Shown here: positions 46,804 through 55,433 of the stretch, in pieces
Numbering within the stretch: position 1 is the first letter of the stretch
Layout: the number at the start of each line of letters is the position of its first letter
Origin: Vibrio parahaemolyticus
Lineage (GTDB): Bacteria; Pseudomonadota; Gammaproteobacteria; Enterobacterales; Vibrionaceae
Direction of reading: 5' to 3'
Length of the DNA: 64,000 bases
Assembly: GCF_900460535.1 (NCBI RefSeq)
Contig: NZ_UHIL01000002.1
Location: 620,001-684,000, forward strand
Notes under the pieces: model-generated
The model's database searches: none
Told to the model about the DNA's origin: nothing
What the model saw: only the letters and a program-made list of their open reading frames with translations
Position numbers and translations under genes: made by a program

Positions 46804-48300
46804 ATGATGAAGATTTTCAACGACAAACAAGTATGGTTTGTAACAGGCTCTCAGCATCTTTACGGCCCACAAGTATTGGAAAGCGTTGCGCAAAACAGCG
46901 AAGAAATCATTGCAGGATTAAATTCGTCTGATGACATTTCAGTTTCTATTGCTAACAAAGGCACGGTAAAAACACCGGATGAAATTCTCGCAATATGCCG
47001 CGCAGCCAATAACGATCCTGACTGTATCGGCTTGATGCTGTGGATGCACACTTTCTCTCCAGCCAAGATGTGGATTGCCGGCCTAACCCAGCTAAATAAG
47101 CCATTTTTACACCTTCACACCCAGTTCAACGCGGCGCTACCATGGGATGAAATCGACATGGATTTCATGAACCTCAACCAAAGTGCGCACGGTTGCCGAG
47201 AGTTTGGCTTCATTGGCACCCGTCTGAATATTGAACGTAAAGTCGTAGTCGGACACTGGCAAGAACCGCAAGTGCATAGAGATATCGACGATTGGTGTCG
47301 CGCCGCTATTGGTGTGAATGCAGGTCAGCACCTGAAAGTCGCCCGCTTTGGCGACAACATGCGCCAAGTCGCGGTCACGGAAGGCAACAAAGTCTCTGCG
47401 CAAATCCAGTTTGGATATGAAGTGAATGCGTACGGTCTTGGTGAGCTCAGTGACGTAGTCAACTCGATATCAGATGCGGATGTAAATCACCAGCTAGATG
47501 AATACGCATCCGTGTATGAGATGTCTCCAGACTTGTTCAACGACTCTGATTTGAAAAAGCTGATGGCGCAAGAGGCACGTTTAGAGCTTGGGATGGAATC
47601 TTTCCTCAAATCTGTTGGAGCAGGCGCTTTCACCAACACGTTTGAAAACCTAACTGGCTTAACAAATTTACCAGGACTAGCAACACAGCGCTTAATGGCT
47701 AAAGGTTTTGGTTACGGCGGAGAGGGTGATTGGAAAACCGCAGCGATGACGCACATCATGAAAGCCATGGGGCAAGGCAAACCGGGCGGTACATCTTTTA
47801 TGGAAGACTATACCTACAACTTCGGCGAAAAAGGGCAAGTGTTAGGCGCTCACATGCTAGAAGTTTGTCCAACTATCGCAGCAGCGAAACCAAGATTGGA
47901 AGTTCATCGTCACACCATTGGCTGTCGTTGCGATATTCCACGCTTAATTTTCAGCGGCCAATCTGGTGAAGCGTTAAACGTGTCGATTATTGATCTTGGC
48001 GATCGCTTTAGAATGATCGTCAACGTGATTGATACAGTCACACCACCACAGTCACTGCCACATTTGCCTGTAGCTCACGCGCTTTGGGAACCTCAGCCCA
48101 ACTTAAATATCGCAGCAGCTGCGTGGATTCACGCTGGCGGCGCACATCACGCAGTGTACAGCCAAGCTGTCACATTGCCGATGCTTGCCGACTACGCTGA
48201 AATCCTTGGCATCGAAATGGTTGTGATTGACAACAGCACCAACTTACGCCAGTTCAAACAAGAATTGCGTAACAACGGAGTGTATTACCGTCTCGGTTAA
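46804..48300 (+). CDS. araA: L-arabinose isomerase AraA
   Basis: A 498-aa enzyme with AAGGAAAC directly before the ATG (46804; a second ATG follows). It opens with [19 protein letters not shown] (about 10-28), and has [20 protein letters not shown] (about 99-118), [20 protein letters not shown] with the active-site Glu and metal ligands (about 328-347), and [19 protein letters not shown] (about 437-455), which carries a metal His. It converts L-arabinose to L-ribulose using Mn2+. Length equals E. coli AraA (500). It is followed by a hairpin and an unnamed small gene. Confidence 0.97.
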   Translation: MMKIFNDKQVWFVTGSQHLYGPQVLESVAQNSEEIIAGLNSSDDISVSIANKGTVKTPDEILAICRAANNDPDCIGLMLWMHTFSPAKMWIAGLTQLNKPFLHLHTQFNAALPWDEIDMDFMNLNQSAHGCREFGFIGTRLNIERKVVVGHWQEPQVHRDIDDWCRAAIGVNAGQHLKVARFGDNMRQVAVTEGNKVSAQIQFGYEVNAYGLGELSDVVNSISDADVNHQLDEYASVYEMSPDLFNDSDLKKLMAQEARLELGMESFLKSVGAGAFTNTFENLTGLTNLPGLATQRLMAKGFGYGGEGDWKTAAMTHIMKAMGQGKPGGTSFMEDYTYNFGEKGQVLGAHMLEVCPTIAAAKPRLEVHRHTIGCRCDIPRLIFSGQSGEALNVSIIDLGDRFRMIVNVIDTVTPPQSLPHLPVAHALWEPQPNLNIAAAAWIHAGGAHHAVYSQAVTLPMLADYAEILGIEMVVIDNSTNLRQFKQELRNNGVYYRLG

Positions 48301-48311
48301 ACCACACAAAT

Positions 48312-48335
48312 GTGCTCCCGCTTAGGGAGCACTTT
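48312..48335 (+). other. Intercistronic hairpin after araA
   Basis: GTGCTCCC (48312-48319) and GGGAGCAC (48325-48332) form an 8-bp perfect stem with a 5-nt loop, then only TTT. It ends 12 nt before the GTG of the next gene, leaving the GGAG of that gene at its foot. It probably acts as a weak terminator or attenuator that lowers expression of the next gene. Confidence 0.6.
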
Positions 48336-48346
48336 GGAGTCAATTA

Positions 48347-48865
48347 GTGAATGATACAGATGTAGAAACCGTGCCCACTTTTCAACTGGAAAAAACTCGC
48401 TGGACGCTCAACCTTTCCACTGAGCAACCAGCGAGTTTCGAGCTACAGCGGGATGGTAAAACGCACTTTATCGGCACCATGGAAGTATTAAACAACGGAC
48501 AACTCATTGCCGTTCACGATGCTGATTGGCGCTTTAGGCACAAGCCAGAAAAGCTCGAACAATGGTGTCAACTGCACCATTCAGAAACCTTATCCATCAA
48601 TATGAACTACTACTTTGCTGATGATGCTCTCGTGATCGAGTATTTGGCGAGAAACACGGTTCCAACTCGCCTTGATATCCGTCATACCATCAAACAAGTT
48701 GTCGATTCACCTGTCGAAGGCAACCAGCAAGCGCGAAGTGCGAAGTGGCAGCACCAAAGAGATGGATTACCAAGTGACTTCTTATCGAAAACCGCTAAGA
48801 CGGACTTTTTCCGAGAAGCCTTTTCTGCCAAACAATGGATCGTTCTAGAAAACTGTGAGGAATAA
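48347..48865 (+). CDS. Unknown small protein in the arabinose cluster, possibly mutarotase-like
   Basis: 172 aa from GTG 48347 (GGAG 7 nt upstream). No signal peptide or membrane helix. The first half is beta-rich (FELQRDGKTHFIGTMEVLNN), and the stretch DDALVIEYLARNTVPTRLDI (about 88-107) resembles the strand pattern of galactose mutarotase-like domains (LxIEYxAxTxxPTxxNLTNH). The usual catalytic His and Glu are not visible and the length is about half that of GalM, so it is at best a partial or divergent version. Its place between araA and araC in the same direction suggests a role tied to arabinose. Function unknown. Confidence 0.65.
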   Translation: MNDTDVETVPTFQLEKTRWTLNLSTEQPASFELQRDGKTHFIGTMEVLNNGQLIAVHDADWRFRHKPEKLEQWCQLHHSETLSINMNYYFADDALVIEYLARNTVPTRLDIRHTIKQVVDSPVEGNQQARSAKWQHQRDGLPSDFLSKTAKTDFFREAFSAKQWIVLENCEE

Positions 48866-48921
48866 CGACGACAGTTTTTCCGCTCCAGAATAGACTGATG
48901 AAAAAGTAAATTAGTTGAAAT

Positions 48922-49761
48922 ATGCAAAACAACGACCCTTTAAAACCCGGCTACAACTTTGACGCACACCTTGTGGCTGGGCTTACCCCCATTATCGAAG
49001 GCGACGAGCTCGATTTTGTGATTGATCGTCCGAACGGGATGAAAGGGTTCATCATCAACATCACGAGCCAAGGTGAAGGAACGATATTTCATGGTGATGA
49101 TGCTTTTGATGTCAAAACCGGGGATTTATTGCTATTTCCACCAAGCGCAACGCACTTCTACCATCGTAAAAAAGACAACGCATCATGGTTTCACCGCTGG
49201 GTCTATTTTCGTCCTCGTGCCTTTTGGAATGACTGGTTGTGTTGGCATGAACAACGAAGTGGTGTGTATCTCACTCAAGGATTGGATAACAGCACGATTT
49301 CTCAGATTGAACGCCTATTCATCGACATTGAGTACATTTCCAAATCAGACATGCCTTATCGAGATGATCTCGCGATTAACTTACTGGAACAACTACTGAT
49401 TCGTTGTAAAACCATTCAACCTGATGTGGTGAGCAAACCGTTAGATCCTCGTGTTATTGAAGCGATGAACTACATGACGCAGAACCTGAATCAAAATTTC
49501 ACACTAGAAGACATCGCTGATTTCACCTGCCTGTCCGCCTCACGCTTAGGGCATCTATTTCGAGATGAAGTTGGCATGACCATTACTCAATGGCGTGACG
49601 ACCAACGTATTAGCCGAGCGAAACAATTGTTGGTCACAACCAACTATTCGGTCAATCACATTGGTCGTATCGTTGGTTATACCGACCCACTCTACTTTTC
49701 TCGCGTATTCAAACGTAAAGCCGGCGCAAGCCCCAAGTTGTATCGAGAGCAGATTAGTTGA
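48922..49761 (+). CDS. araC: Arabinose operon regulator AraC
   Basis: A 279-aa AraC protein, clearly collinear with the E. coli one: NDPLKPGYNFDAHLVAGLTP (about 4-23), LDFVIDRPNGMKGFIINIT (about 31-49), GDLLLFPPSATHFYHR (about 67-82) and FHRWVYFRPRAFWNDWL (about 89-105) form the arabinose-binding and dimer domain. The C-terminal double helix-turn-helix is intact, with FTLEDIADFTCLSASRLGHL (about 193-212) and the family signature IGRIVGYTDPLYFSRVFKRK. Unlike in E. coli, it lies downstream of araA, not divergent from araB, so autoregulation through the araB promoter region is not direct. Confidence 0.95.
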   Translation: MQNNDPLKPGYNFDAHLVAGLTPIIEGDELDFVIDRPNGMKGFIINITSQGEGTIFHGDDAFDVKTGDLLLFPPSATHFYHRKKDNASWFHRWVYFRPRAFWNDWLCWHEQRSGVYLTQGLDNSTISQIERLFIDIEYISKSDMPYRDDLAINLLEQLLIRCKTIQPDVVSKPLDPRVIEAMNYMTQNLNQNFTLEDIADFTCLSASRLGHLFRDEVGMTITQWRDDQRISRAKQLLVTTNYSVNHIGRIVGYTDPLYFSRVFKRKAGASPKLYREQIS

Positions 49762-49831
49762 AGGTTATCTTGAACACTCACTGTGCACTGACTACAATAG
49801 CGCACTTTTTTACGGAATTTAGGTCACAAAC

Positions 49832-50077
49832 ATGACAGATACAGCAAAACCAGATCTACCAGATCGCCTAGCAGGTAACCCACGCAGCCCATTCTTCATC
49901 AAAGAATGTTTTGAGCACCAAATCGGTATCCGTTTCAACGGTAAAGAGCGCACTGACGTAGAAGAATACTGCGTGAGTGAAGGTTGGGTAAAAATTGCGT
50001 CTCCTAAAGCGAAAGACCGTTTCGGTAACCCAATGCTGATCAAACTGAAAGGCGAAGTTGAAGCGTACTACGTGTAA
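49832..50077 (+). CDS. DUF3297 family protein
   Basis: A short 81-aa soluble protein. The whole length is the conserved DUF3297 domain: LPDRLAGNPRSPFFIKECFE (about 9-28), GIRFNGKERTDVEEYCVSEG (about 32-51) and a C-terminal LKGEVEAYYV. No function is established; names such as 'glutathione peroxidase' given to relatives are not supported by any active-site motif here. A strong T-rich hairpin at 50101-50130 follows, so it is likely a single-gene transcript. Confidence 0.9.
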   Translation: MTDTAKPDLPDRLAGNPRSPFFIKECFEHQIGIRFNGKERTDVEEYCVSEGWVKIASPKAKDRFGNPMLIKLKGEVEAYYV

Positions 50078-50100
50078 GCAACTCTCGTTCAGTCGAATCT

Positions 50101-50130
50101 AAAAAGCTCGAGTCTTACTCGGGCTTTTTT
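50101..50130 (+). terminator. Rho-independent terminator after DUF3297 gene
   Basis: AAAAAGCTCGAGT (50101-50113) pairs with ACTCGGGCTTTTTT (50117-50130), the stem core AGCTCGAGT/ACTCGGGCT containing one wobble or mismatch, followed by T-runs. It lies 24 nt after the stop. Confidence 0.85.
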
Positions 50131-50353
50131 AATGCCTACGTTTTGTTGTATTCGCACTGTTTATCTTTTAAACCAAACAGTTACATGACAAATAATTAGT
50201 AAACCATTTTCGTGATCCTACTTCGTGTTTTAGCGATAAAGGTCGTTTGGCTCGGCGGGTTTGGGATTCGTTTCACAGTTTATTCATGAGTCAAACCTAG
50301 ACTGAAAAAATCCACCTTTCTAATTCGAAAAATAACAAAACTAGGATTCACCC

Positions 50354-51451
50354 ATGAAGAAGAACCTCCTTGCTATCGCCCTTGGCAGCGTAATTGCGCT
50401 GACAGCAGCCCCTTATTCACTGGCCGCCAACGATTCTACAATCCAATCTTCCGCAGACTACTCGCAACTGGTGACCAAACGTCAAGTTGTCGACCAACTT
50501 TTGAATGACGCCGTGGAAGCCTTTAAATCGCCGGCGCGTATATCTCACGCTGGTTTTACCGCGAAAATGCCGAGCAATATGGAGATAGTTACCGACCGAT
50601 TGCTAGAAGCTTACCAACTTGAGCCATACCGCACCGACCTACTCATTTCTGCGGCAAATGCGCAGATTTACAACAAGAACGTCGATCGAGCAATTGAGCT
50701 GTTCGAACAAGCCTTGGCAGTGGCGCCGGACGATGTAGATTTACACGCTTATCTTGCGGTGTGGCAGCGCTTTAAAGGTAATCAAGCCGAATCAGATCAA
50801 CACATGACAACGCTGGCCAAACTGAATGCCGGCAAAGCAGCAGACATCAACCGCATTTTCGACACAGTAGATCGCGTTTTGGCAACGCCGCTGAAAGAGA
50901 AAGCCGATAAAGACAAACTGGACGACAAAGGCGCGATTGTTACCTTGGGTTATGCGCTCAATCCCGATGGTTCGATGCATCAAATCTTAGTCGAACGTCT
51001 ACAAACCACGTTAGCAATGGCGAAAGCGAACCCAGATGCGATAATTATTTTGACGGGCGGCGTACCAAAGAACCATAAAACTGAAGGTAAATTGATGGCG
51101 GACTGGCTGATTGAAAAAGGAGTCAGCAAAGACCGCATCATCGAAGAAAACTACGCCACCAGCACGGTGGGCAATGCCCTGTTCAGCAGCTACGCCTTGG
51201 CGCGCCACAACATCAAACACGCGACCATTATCAGCTCGGCAAGTCACGTGCGTCGTGGCCAAACCTTGTTTGAAATCGCTAGCTGGCAAACTGGCCCGCA
51301 GGGCATCACTTTCGACACCGTAAGTTACCCAGACAAACCCCTCAAAGACTTAGCGAAAGCCAGCGAGAGCGAACTACTTGGCATTTACCGCGATGCGCTG
51401 CGTACTTACGGTATGTGGAGTTATCGCTCTTACCCGTTGGAGTCGCGTTAA
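50354..51451 (+). CDS. Secreted YdcF/SanA-like (DUF218) protein with TPR-like N-terminal half
   Basis: A 365-aa protein with a signal peptide (LLAIALGSVIALTAAPYSLA, cleaved before ANDST). Residues about 75-150 form TPR-like helices (LLEAYQLEPYRTDLLISAAN and AIELFEQALAVAPDDVDLHA). The second half is a DUF218 domain: AIVTLGYALNPDGSMHQILV (about 194-213), AIIILTGGVPKNHKTEGKLM (about 229-248), RIIEENYATSTVGNALFSSY and HATIISSASHVRRGQTLFEI. DUF218 proteins such as SanA and ElyC affect envelope integrity. The TPR fusion suggests a periplasmic partner. Exact role unknown. Confidence 0.82.
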   Translation: MKKNLLAIALGSVIALTAAPYSLAANDSTIQSSADYSQLVTKRQVVDQLLNDAVEAFKSPARISHAGFTAKMPSNMEIVTDRLLEAYQLEPYRTDLLISAANAQIYNKNVDRAIELFEQALAVAPDDVDLHAYLAVWQRFKGNQAESDQHMTTLAKLNAGKAADINRIFDTVDRVLATPLKEKADKDKLDDKGAIVTLGYALNPDGSMHQILVERLQTTLAMAKANPDAIIILTGGVPKNHKTEGKLMADWLIEKGVSKDRIIEENYATSTVGNALFSSYALARHNIKHATIISSASHVRRGQTLFEIASWQTGPQGITFDTVSYPDKPLKDLAKASESELLGIYRDALRTYGMWSYRSYPLESR

Positions 51452-51476
51452 CCCTTATCGCCCCATTCAAATCGAA

Positions 51477-51503
51477 AAAAGCCTGCACGTTCGCAGGCTT
51501 TCT
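51477..51503. terminator. Terminator between the YdcF-like gene and ohr
   Basis: AAAGCCTGC (51478-51486) and GCAGGCTTT (51493-51501) form a 9-bp perfect stem with a 6-nt loop, flanked by an A-run and a T-rich tail. It separates convergent genes. Confidence 0.85.
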
Positions 51504-51528
51504 TGCATTAGAACAGTATCTAAAGCGA

Positions 51529-51951
51529 TTAGATCGCTTCGCCATTTACTGTAACTGCGACGTCAATGTTGCCACGAACGGCATTTGAGTATGGGCAGAC
51601 TTGGTGGGCAATGCGCGTCAGCTCTAGTGCTTGTTCTTGTGGTAGGTCTAACTCTGCCGCGAGGCCAACGGTCAAAGCAAAGCCACCGTTTTCATTCGGA
51701 CCAATGCCTACTTCAGCTGTCACAGGAGCGCTCTTTAGCGCTACTTTTGCTTCACGCGCAACGTGCAAAATCGCGTTAGAGAAACAAGCCGAGTAACCCG
51801 CTGCAAACAGTTGTTCTGGGTTCGTTGCTGCGCCTGTGCCACCCATCTCTTTTGGGTAAGCAAGTTCAAGATCCAGCAGACCATCGTTGGTTTTTACTTG
51901 ACCATTACGGCCAGCCAGAGCGGTAGCTTGAGTTTTGTATAATGTTGTCAT
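51529..51951 (-). CDS. ohr: Organic hydroperoxide resistance peroxidase Ohr
   Basis: A 140-aa OsmC/Ohr-family thiol peroxidase. The peroxidatic Cys is at 56 in LFAAGYSACFSNAILHVA and the resolving Cys at 119 in AHQVCPYSNAVRGN. The conserved Arg and Glu that activate the cysteine (GRNGQV at 14-19; ELAYPKEMGGTG at 29-40) are present. It reduces organic and lipid hydroperoxides using lipoyl groups. It faces the MarR-type gene ohrR across a spacer rich in palindromes, so OhrR repression released by hydroperoxide oxidation is expected. Confidence 0.95.
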   Translation of the reverse strand: MTTLYKTQATALAGRNGQVKTNDGLLDLELAYPKEMGGTGAATNPEQLFAAGYSACFSNAILHVAREAKVALKSAPVTAEVGIGPNENGGFALTVGLAAELDLPQEQALELTRIAHQVCPYSNAVRGNIDVAVTVNGEAI

Positions 51952-51974
51952 GCAAATATCCTCTTTGATTTAAG

Positions 51975-52044
51975 TTGCGCGCAATTTAATTGCTTGCAAC
52001 CTTACATCGAAACAACGATAGTTTGCAACTATATTGTGCACAAT
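51975..52044. promoter_or_regulatory. ohr/ohrR control region with four palindromes
   Basis: Within 70 bp lie perfect palindromes: TTGCGCGCAA (51975-51984), GCAATTTAATTGC (51981-51993, 6-bp arms), ATAGTTTGCAACTAT (52018-52032, 6-bp arms) and ATTGTGCACAAT (52033-52044). OhrR-type MarR regulators bind such AT-rich dyads with TTGC/TTGT-type arms. One pair is nearer ohr and the other nearer ohrR, which fits separate control of both promoters. Confidence 0.7.
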
Positions 52045-52076
52045 TTATTTTTATCGCCTTTATCGAGATTAAGCCC

Positions 52077-52535
52077 ATGAGCCAGTGTTACTCCCCAAGT
52101 ACATTGAATGCAGAAGAAAAATTGTTACTAGAGAATCAAGTCTGCTTTCCGCTATACAGCGCTGCTAACGCTGTGATTCGCGCGTACCGACCGTTGTTGG
52201 ACGCACTTGATCTCACCTACTCGCAGTACTTGGTAATGATGGTATTGTGGGAAAAAGATGGCACGAGCGTAAAACAGCTGGGATCACAGCTTCACCTCGA
52301 TTCAGGAACGCTCACCCCGTTGCTAAAACGCTTAGAAGCAAAAGGCTTTGTGAGCAGAGGAAGAAGTGAAACCGACGAGCGCGTACGCGTATTGAACCTT
52401 ACCGAAGCAGGCAGAGCACTTAAAGATCAGGCGAAATCCGTCCCTGATGCCATTGCCTGTAAGTTCACGTTGGATCTAGAAGAATTGATGACGCTAAAAA
52501 CGCTCTGCGAGAAAGTGCTCGATAAGCTCAGCTAA
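52077..52535 (+). CDS. ohrR: MarR-family peroxide sensor OhrR
   Basis: 152 aa from ATG 52077; a longer frame back to 51990 runs through the operators and is rejected. The reactive Cys is at 23 in LLENQVCFPLYSAANAVIRA, the usual OhrR sensor site. The winged helix-turn-helix follows: SVKQLGSQLHLDSGTLTPLL (about 64-83), KRLEAKGFVSR and the wing SETDERVRVLNLTEAGRAL (about 97-115). It should repress ohr until its Cys is oxidised by organic hydroperoxide. Ends at a terminator. Confidence 0.93.
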   Translation: MSQCYSPSTLNAEEKLLLENQVCFPLYSAANAVIRAYRPLLDALDLTYSQYLVMMVLWEKDGTSVKQLGSQLHLDSGTLTPLLKRLEAKGFVSRGRSETDERVRVLNLTEAGRALKDQAKSVPDAIACKFTLDLEELMTLKTLCEKVLDKLS

Positions 52536-52569
52536 CCGCCAAGCCCTTTATAAACTCCTCTCAATAGCT

Positions 52570-52593
52570 AAAAGCCTGCCATTGCAGGCTTTA
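52570..52593 (+). terminator. Rho-independent terminator after ohrR
   Basis: AAAGCCTGC (52571-52579) and GCAGGCTTT (52584-52592) form a 9-bp perfect stem with a CATT loop, followed by a short T-rich stretch. Confidence 0.82.
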
Positions 52594-52689
52594 TTGATCT
52601 CATTGCTTTCATACACTCTTTCTATTGCCATTCTTCAATAAAACCTATCAACTTCTCGCGTCTATAATCGGATTTCCCTATTAGCGAAA

Positions 52690-52758
52690 ATAGGATTTGT
52701 CTATCAATAGGATAGTTACAAGCAATTTTCCTTAAACACAATCCGATGCGAATATACT
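52690..52758 (+). promoter_or_regulatory. OxyR binding site and promoter of ahpC
   Basis: ATAG (52690-52693), CTAT (52701-52704), ATAG (52712-52715) and CAAT (52723-52726) are each separated by exactly 7 nt. This fits the OxyR motif ATAG-N7-CTAT-N7-ATAG-N7-CTAT at 15 of 16 defined bases. A -10-like TATACT is at 52753-52758, with CTTAAA (52731-52736) 16 nt upstream as a weak -35, so OxyR would sit just upstream of RNA polymerase, as in E. coli ahpC. Confidence 0.82.
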
Positions 52759-52808
52759 TTCCGAAAGCAAGAACTGCTCACCCTAAAACATTCTGAGGAA
52801 AGTAAAAA

Positions 52809-53366
52809 ATGATTAATACAAAGATCAAACCATTTGCAGCTACAGCATACAGAAACGGCGAATTCGTTGAAGTAACAGAACAAGATGTTCTAGGCAAATG
52901 GGCTGTATTCTTCTTCTACCCAGCAGACTTCACATTCGTATGTCCGACAGAACTAGGTGACCTAGCAGACCACTACGAAGAGCTACAAAAACGCGGCGTT
53001 GAAGTGTACTCAGTATCAACAGACACACACTTCACTCACAAAGCTTGGCACGATAGCTCAGAAACAATCGGCAAGATCCAGTACTACATGCTTGGCGACC
53101 AAACAGGCAACATCACAAACAACTTCGGTGTGATGCGTGAAGGTCAAGGTCTTGCAGACCGTGCAACGTTCCTAATCGACCCAGAAGGTACTATCCAAGC
53201 AATGGAAATCACTGCTGAAGGTATCGGTCGTGACGCAGAAGACCTACTACGCAAAGTGAAAGCAGCTCAGTACGTAGCAGCGCACCCAGGCGAAGTTTGC
53301 CCAGCAAAATGGAAAGAAGGCGAAGAGACGCTAGCTCCTTCTCTAGACCTAGTAGGCAAAATCTAA
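52809..53366 (+). CDS. ahpC: Alkyl hydroperoxide reductase peroxiredoxin AhpC
   Basis: A 185-aa typical 2-Cys peroxiredoxin. The peroxidatic Cys is at 45 in [20 protein letters not shown], with the conserved Thr and Pro around it; the resolving Cys is at 164 in [10 protein letters not shown]. Arg is present in the conserved position in [18 protein letters not shown] lies 5-9 nt before the ATG. Codon use is strongly biased (Leu CTA, Gly GGT/GGC), as for highly expressed Vibrio genes. It reduces peroxides and is recycled by AhpF, encoded next. Confidence 0.97.
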   Translation: MINTKIKPFAATAYRNGEFVEVTEQDVLGKWAVFFFYPADFTFVCPTELGDLADHYEELQKRGVEVYSVSTDTHFTHKAWHDSSETIGKIQYYMLGDQTGNITNNFGVMREGQGLADRATFLIDPEGTIQAMEITAEGIGRDAEDLLRKVKAAQYVAAHPGEVCPAKWKEGEETLAPSLDLVGKI

Positions 53367-53413
53367 GCCACTGAATTTAAGCTCAATTTGACATGCTAAT
53401 TGACGCTTAACTT

Positions 53414-53466
53414 AGAGAGCATTCCAGGTTAGATACCTTGACGACCTTCTGCCTGGTTTGCTCTCT
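53414..53466 (+). other. Long intercistronic hairpin between ahpC and ahpF
   Basis: AGAGAGCATTCCAGG (53414-53428) pairs with CCTGGTTTGCTCTCT (53452-53466) except at two central T/T positions. The loop is about 23 nt. No T-run follows. It lies midway in the 157-bp ahpC-ahpF spacer and probably protects the abundant ahpC mRNA or causes partial termination before ahpF. Confidence 0.65.
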
Positions 53467-53523
53467 CCCTACTGATTTTATCCAGAGTAACCACTCTTTT
53501 GTTTATTTAAGGTAACAACAACT

Positions 53524-55092
53524 ATGTTAGACCAAGCGATCCAACAACAACTCAAACAATATCTGGCTAATGTAAAAGAAGACGTTCGTCTAGTGGTTAG
53601 TCTAGATGAAAGCAAAGCATCGAATGACATTCTGTCTCTAGCGAACCAAATTGCAGAGATGAGCGACTTTATCACCGTTGAACGTGACGACAACGCAAGC
53701 GCACGTAAACCAGTGATGACGGTGACGAACCCAGTAAAAGGTACAGCACTCCGCTTTGCTGGCTTACCAATGGGTCACGAATTTACCTCTCTGGTATTGG
53801 CATTGCTGCACTCTGGTGGTCACCCAATCAAACTAGAGCCGGAAGTGATTGAACAAATCGCAGCGCTAGATAAAGAGTTGGAAGTTGAAGTGTTCATTTC
53901 ACTGTCGTGCCAAAACTGTCCAGACGTGGTTCAAGCGTTCAACATGATGGCGGCGATCAACCCGAAAGTGAAAGCAACCATGATCGACGGTGCACTATTC
54001 CAAGATGAAGTGAAACAACGTGACATCATGGCAGTACCAAGCGTATTCGTAAACGGAGAGCTATTCGGTCAAGGCCGTATGTCTCTAACTGAAATCCTAA
54101 ACAAAGTGGATGACGGTGCGAGCGAGAAAGCAGCCAAAGCACTGAACGAAAAAGACCCATACGACGTGCTAGTTGTCGGCGGTGGCCCTGGTGGTAGTGC
54201 AGCAGCACTATACGCAGCGCGTAAAGGTATTCGCACTGGTGTTGTCGCTAAACGCTTCGGTGGTCAGGTGATGGACACCATGGCAATCGAGAACTTTATC
54301 TCGGTAAAACGTACTGAAGGTCCAAAACTGGCGACTGACCTAGCAGAGCACCTAAAAGAATACGACGTAGACGTCGTGACTGAGCAACAAGCGCAAAAAC
54401 TGATGGGCGCAGCACACACAGACGATGGCTTGATTCATATCCAACTTGAAAGCGGCGCAACGCTGAAAAGTAAGAGTGTCATCCTAAGCCCTGGTGCTCG
54501 CTGGCGTGAAATGAACGTTCCGGGTGAGCAAGAGTACCGCAACAAAGGCGTTGCGTACTGCCCACACTGTGACGGCCCGCTATTCAAAGGCAAGAAAACT
54601 GCGGTTATCGGTGGTGGTAACTCAGGTATCGAAGCGGCTATCGACCTAGCAGGTATTGTTGAGCACGTAACCGTTCTTGAATTTGCAGACGTACTTCGCG
54701 CAGACCAAGTGCTTATCGACAAAGCGAACTCTCTACCAAACATCGACATCATCACGATGGCGCAAACCACAGAAGTAGTGGGTGACGGTACTCGCGTAAC
54801 AAGCTTGAAGTACAAAGACCGTAACACAGATGAAATCAAAGAGATTGAACTGTCAGGTATCTTTGTCCAAATCGGTCTAGTACCAAACACAGAATGGCTA
54901 AAAGATTCAGAAGTAGCGCTTTCTGAGCGCGGCGAAATTGAAGTTGGTAGCCGTGGTGAAACCAGCCTAGAAGGTGTCTTCGCAGCCGGTGACGCAACGA
55001 CGGTTCCTTACAAACAGATCATCATTGCGATGGGTGAAGGTGCAAAAGCAAGCTTAGGCGCGTTTGATTACCTAATCCGTAAACAAGGTTAA
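53524..55092 (+). CDS. ahpF: Alkyl hydroperoxide reductase flavoprotein AhpF
   Basis: A 522-aa AhpF. The N-terminal double thioredoxin-like domain (1-200) has the Cys pair in [13 protein letters not shown] (about 129 and 132). The FAD site is [20 protein letters not shown] (about 216-235), the redox Cys pair is in [13 protein letters not shown] (about 346 and 349), the NAD(P) site is [18 protein letters not shown] (about 360-377) and the C-terminal FAD motif is [16 protein letters not shown] (about 479-494). It passes electrons from NADH to AhpC. It has the same biased codons as ahpC. Confidence 0.97.
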   Translation: MLDQAIQQQLKQYLANVKEDVRLVVSLDESKASNDILSLANQIAEMSDFITVERDDNASARKPVMTVTNPVKGTALRFAGLPMGHEFTSLVLALLHSGGHPIKLEPEVIEQIAALDKELEVEVFISLSCQNCPDVVQAFNMMAAINPKVKATMIDGALFQDEVKQRDIMAVPSVFVNGELFGQGRMSLTEILNKVDDGASEKAAKALNEKDPYDVLVVGGGPGGSAAALYAARKGIRTGVVAKRFGGQVMDTMAIENFISVKRTEGPKLATDLAEHLKEYDVDVVTEQQAQKLMGAAHTDDGLIHIQLESGATLKSKSVILSPGARWREMNVPGEQEYRNKGVAYCPHCDGPLFKGKKTAVIGGGNSGIEAAIDLAGIVEHVTVLEFADVLRADQVLIDKANSLPNIDIITMAQTTEVVGDGTRVTSLKYKDRNTDEIKEIELSGIFVQIGLVPNTEWLKDSEVALSERGEIEVGSRGETSLEGVFAAGDATTVPYKQIIIAMGEGAKASLGAFDYLIRKQG

Positions 55093-55433
55093 TCTCCAAA
55101 TTTCTTGAACACAAAGCGCACGGTGCAGTGTTTTCTTCCCCTGAAAACCAATCGGGGCATCGTGTAGAACGGAGTGGCAAGAAAGAAAAGCAAAAACCTA
55201 GAAGCCCAAAGACTTTGCCAGCAGGTACTAACTGCTGGCTTTTTTGGTTTTTGGGAGGGTTGCAAGCACATAACCCAACTCGCAGATTCAAAGCACCAAC
55301 CCCACCTAACCTCCCCTTGTATCAAGCTTCGAGGAGCGCGCATAAAAAATTCCAAAATAGCTCTTTACCTCGACTTAACTTGAGGTTTTAGCATGTTCAT
55401 CGTTGGCTAGGAAATGACAAAAAGGAGCACATC
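55093..55433. other. Non-coding spacer after ahpF
   Basis: About 340 bp. The one clear element is the ahpF terminator at 55217-55245. The open frames here overlap one another in both strands, contain many Lys/Ser/Pro codons and have no ribosome-binding site, so I call none of them. The rest is unremarkable, with the promoter of the VOC gene expected between 55350 and 55420. Confidence 0.5.
55217..55245 (+). terminator. Rho-independent terminator after ahpF
   Basis: GCCAGCAG (55217-55224) and CTGCTGGC (55232-55239) form an 8-bp perfect stem with a 7-nt loop followed by six T. Confidence 0.9.

Noticed and set aside
55128-55391. Overlapping small frames after ahpF on both strands
   Set aside because: Composition looks non-coding, they contradict each other, and the ahpF terminator lies in the middle.
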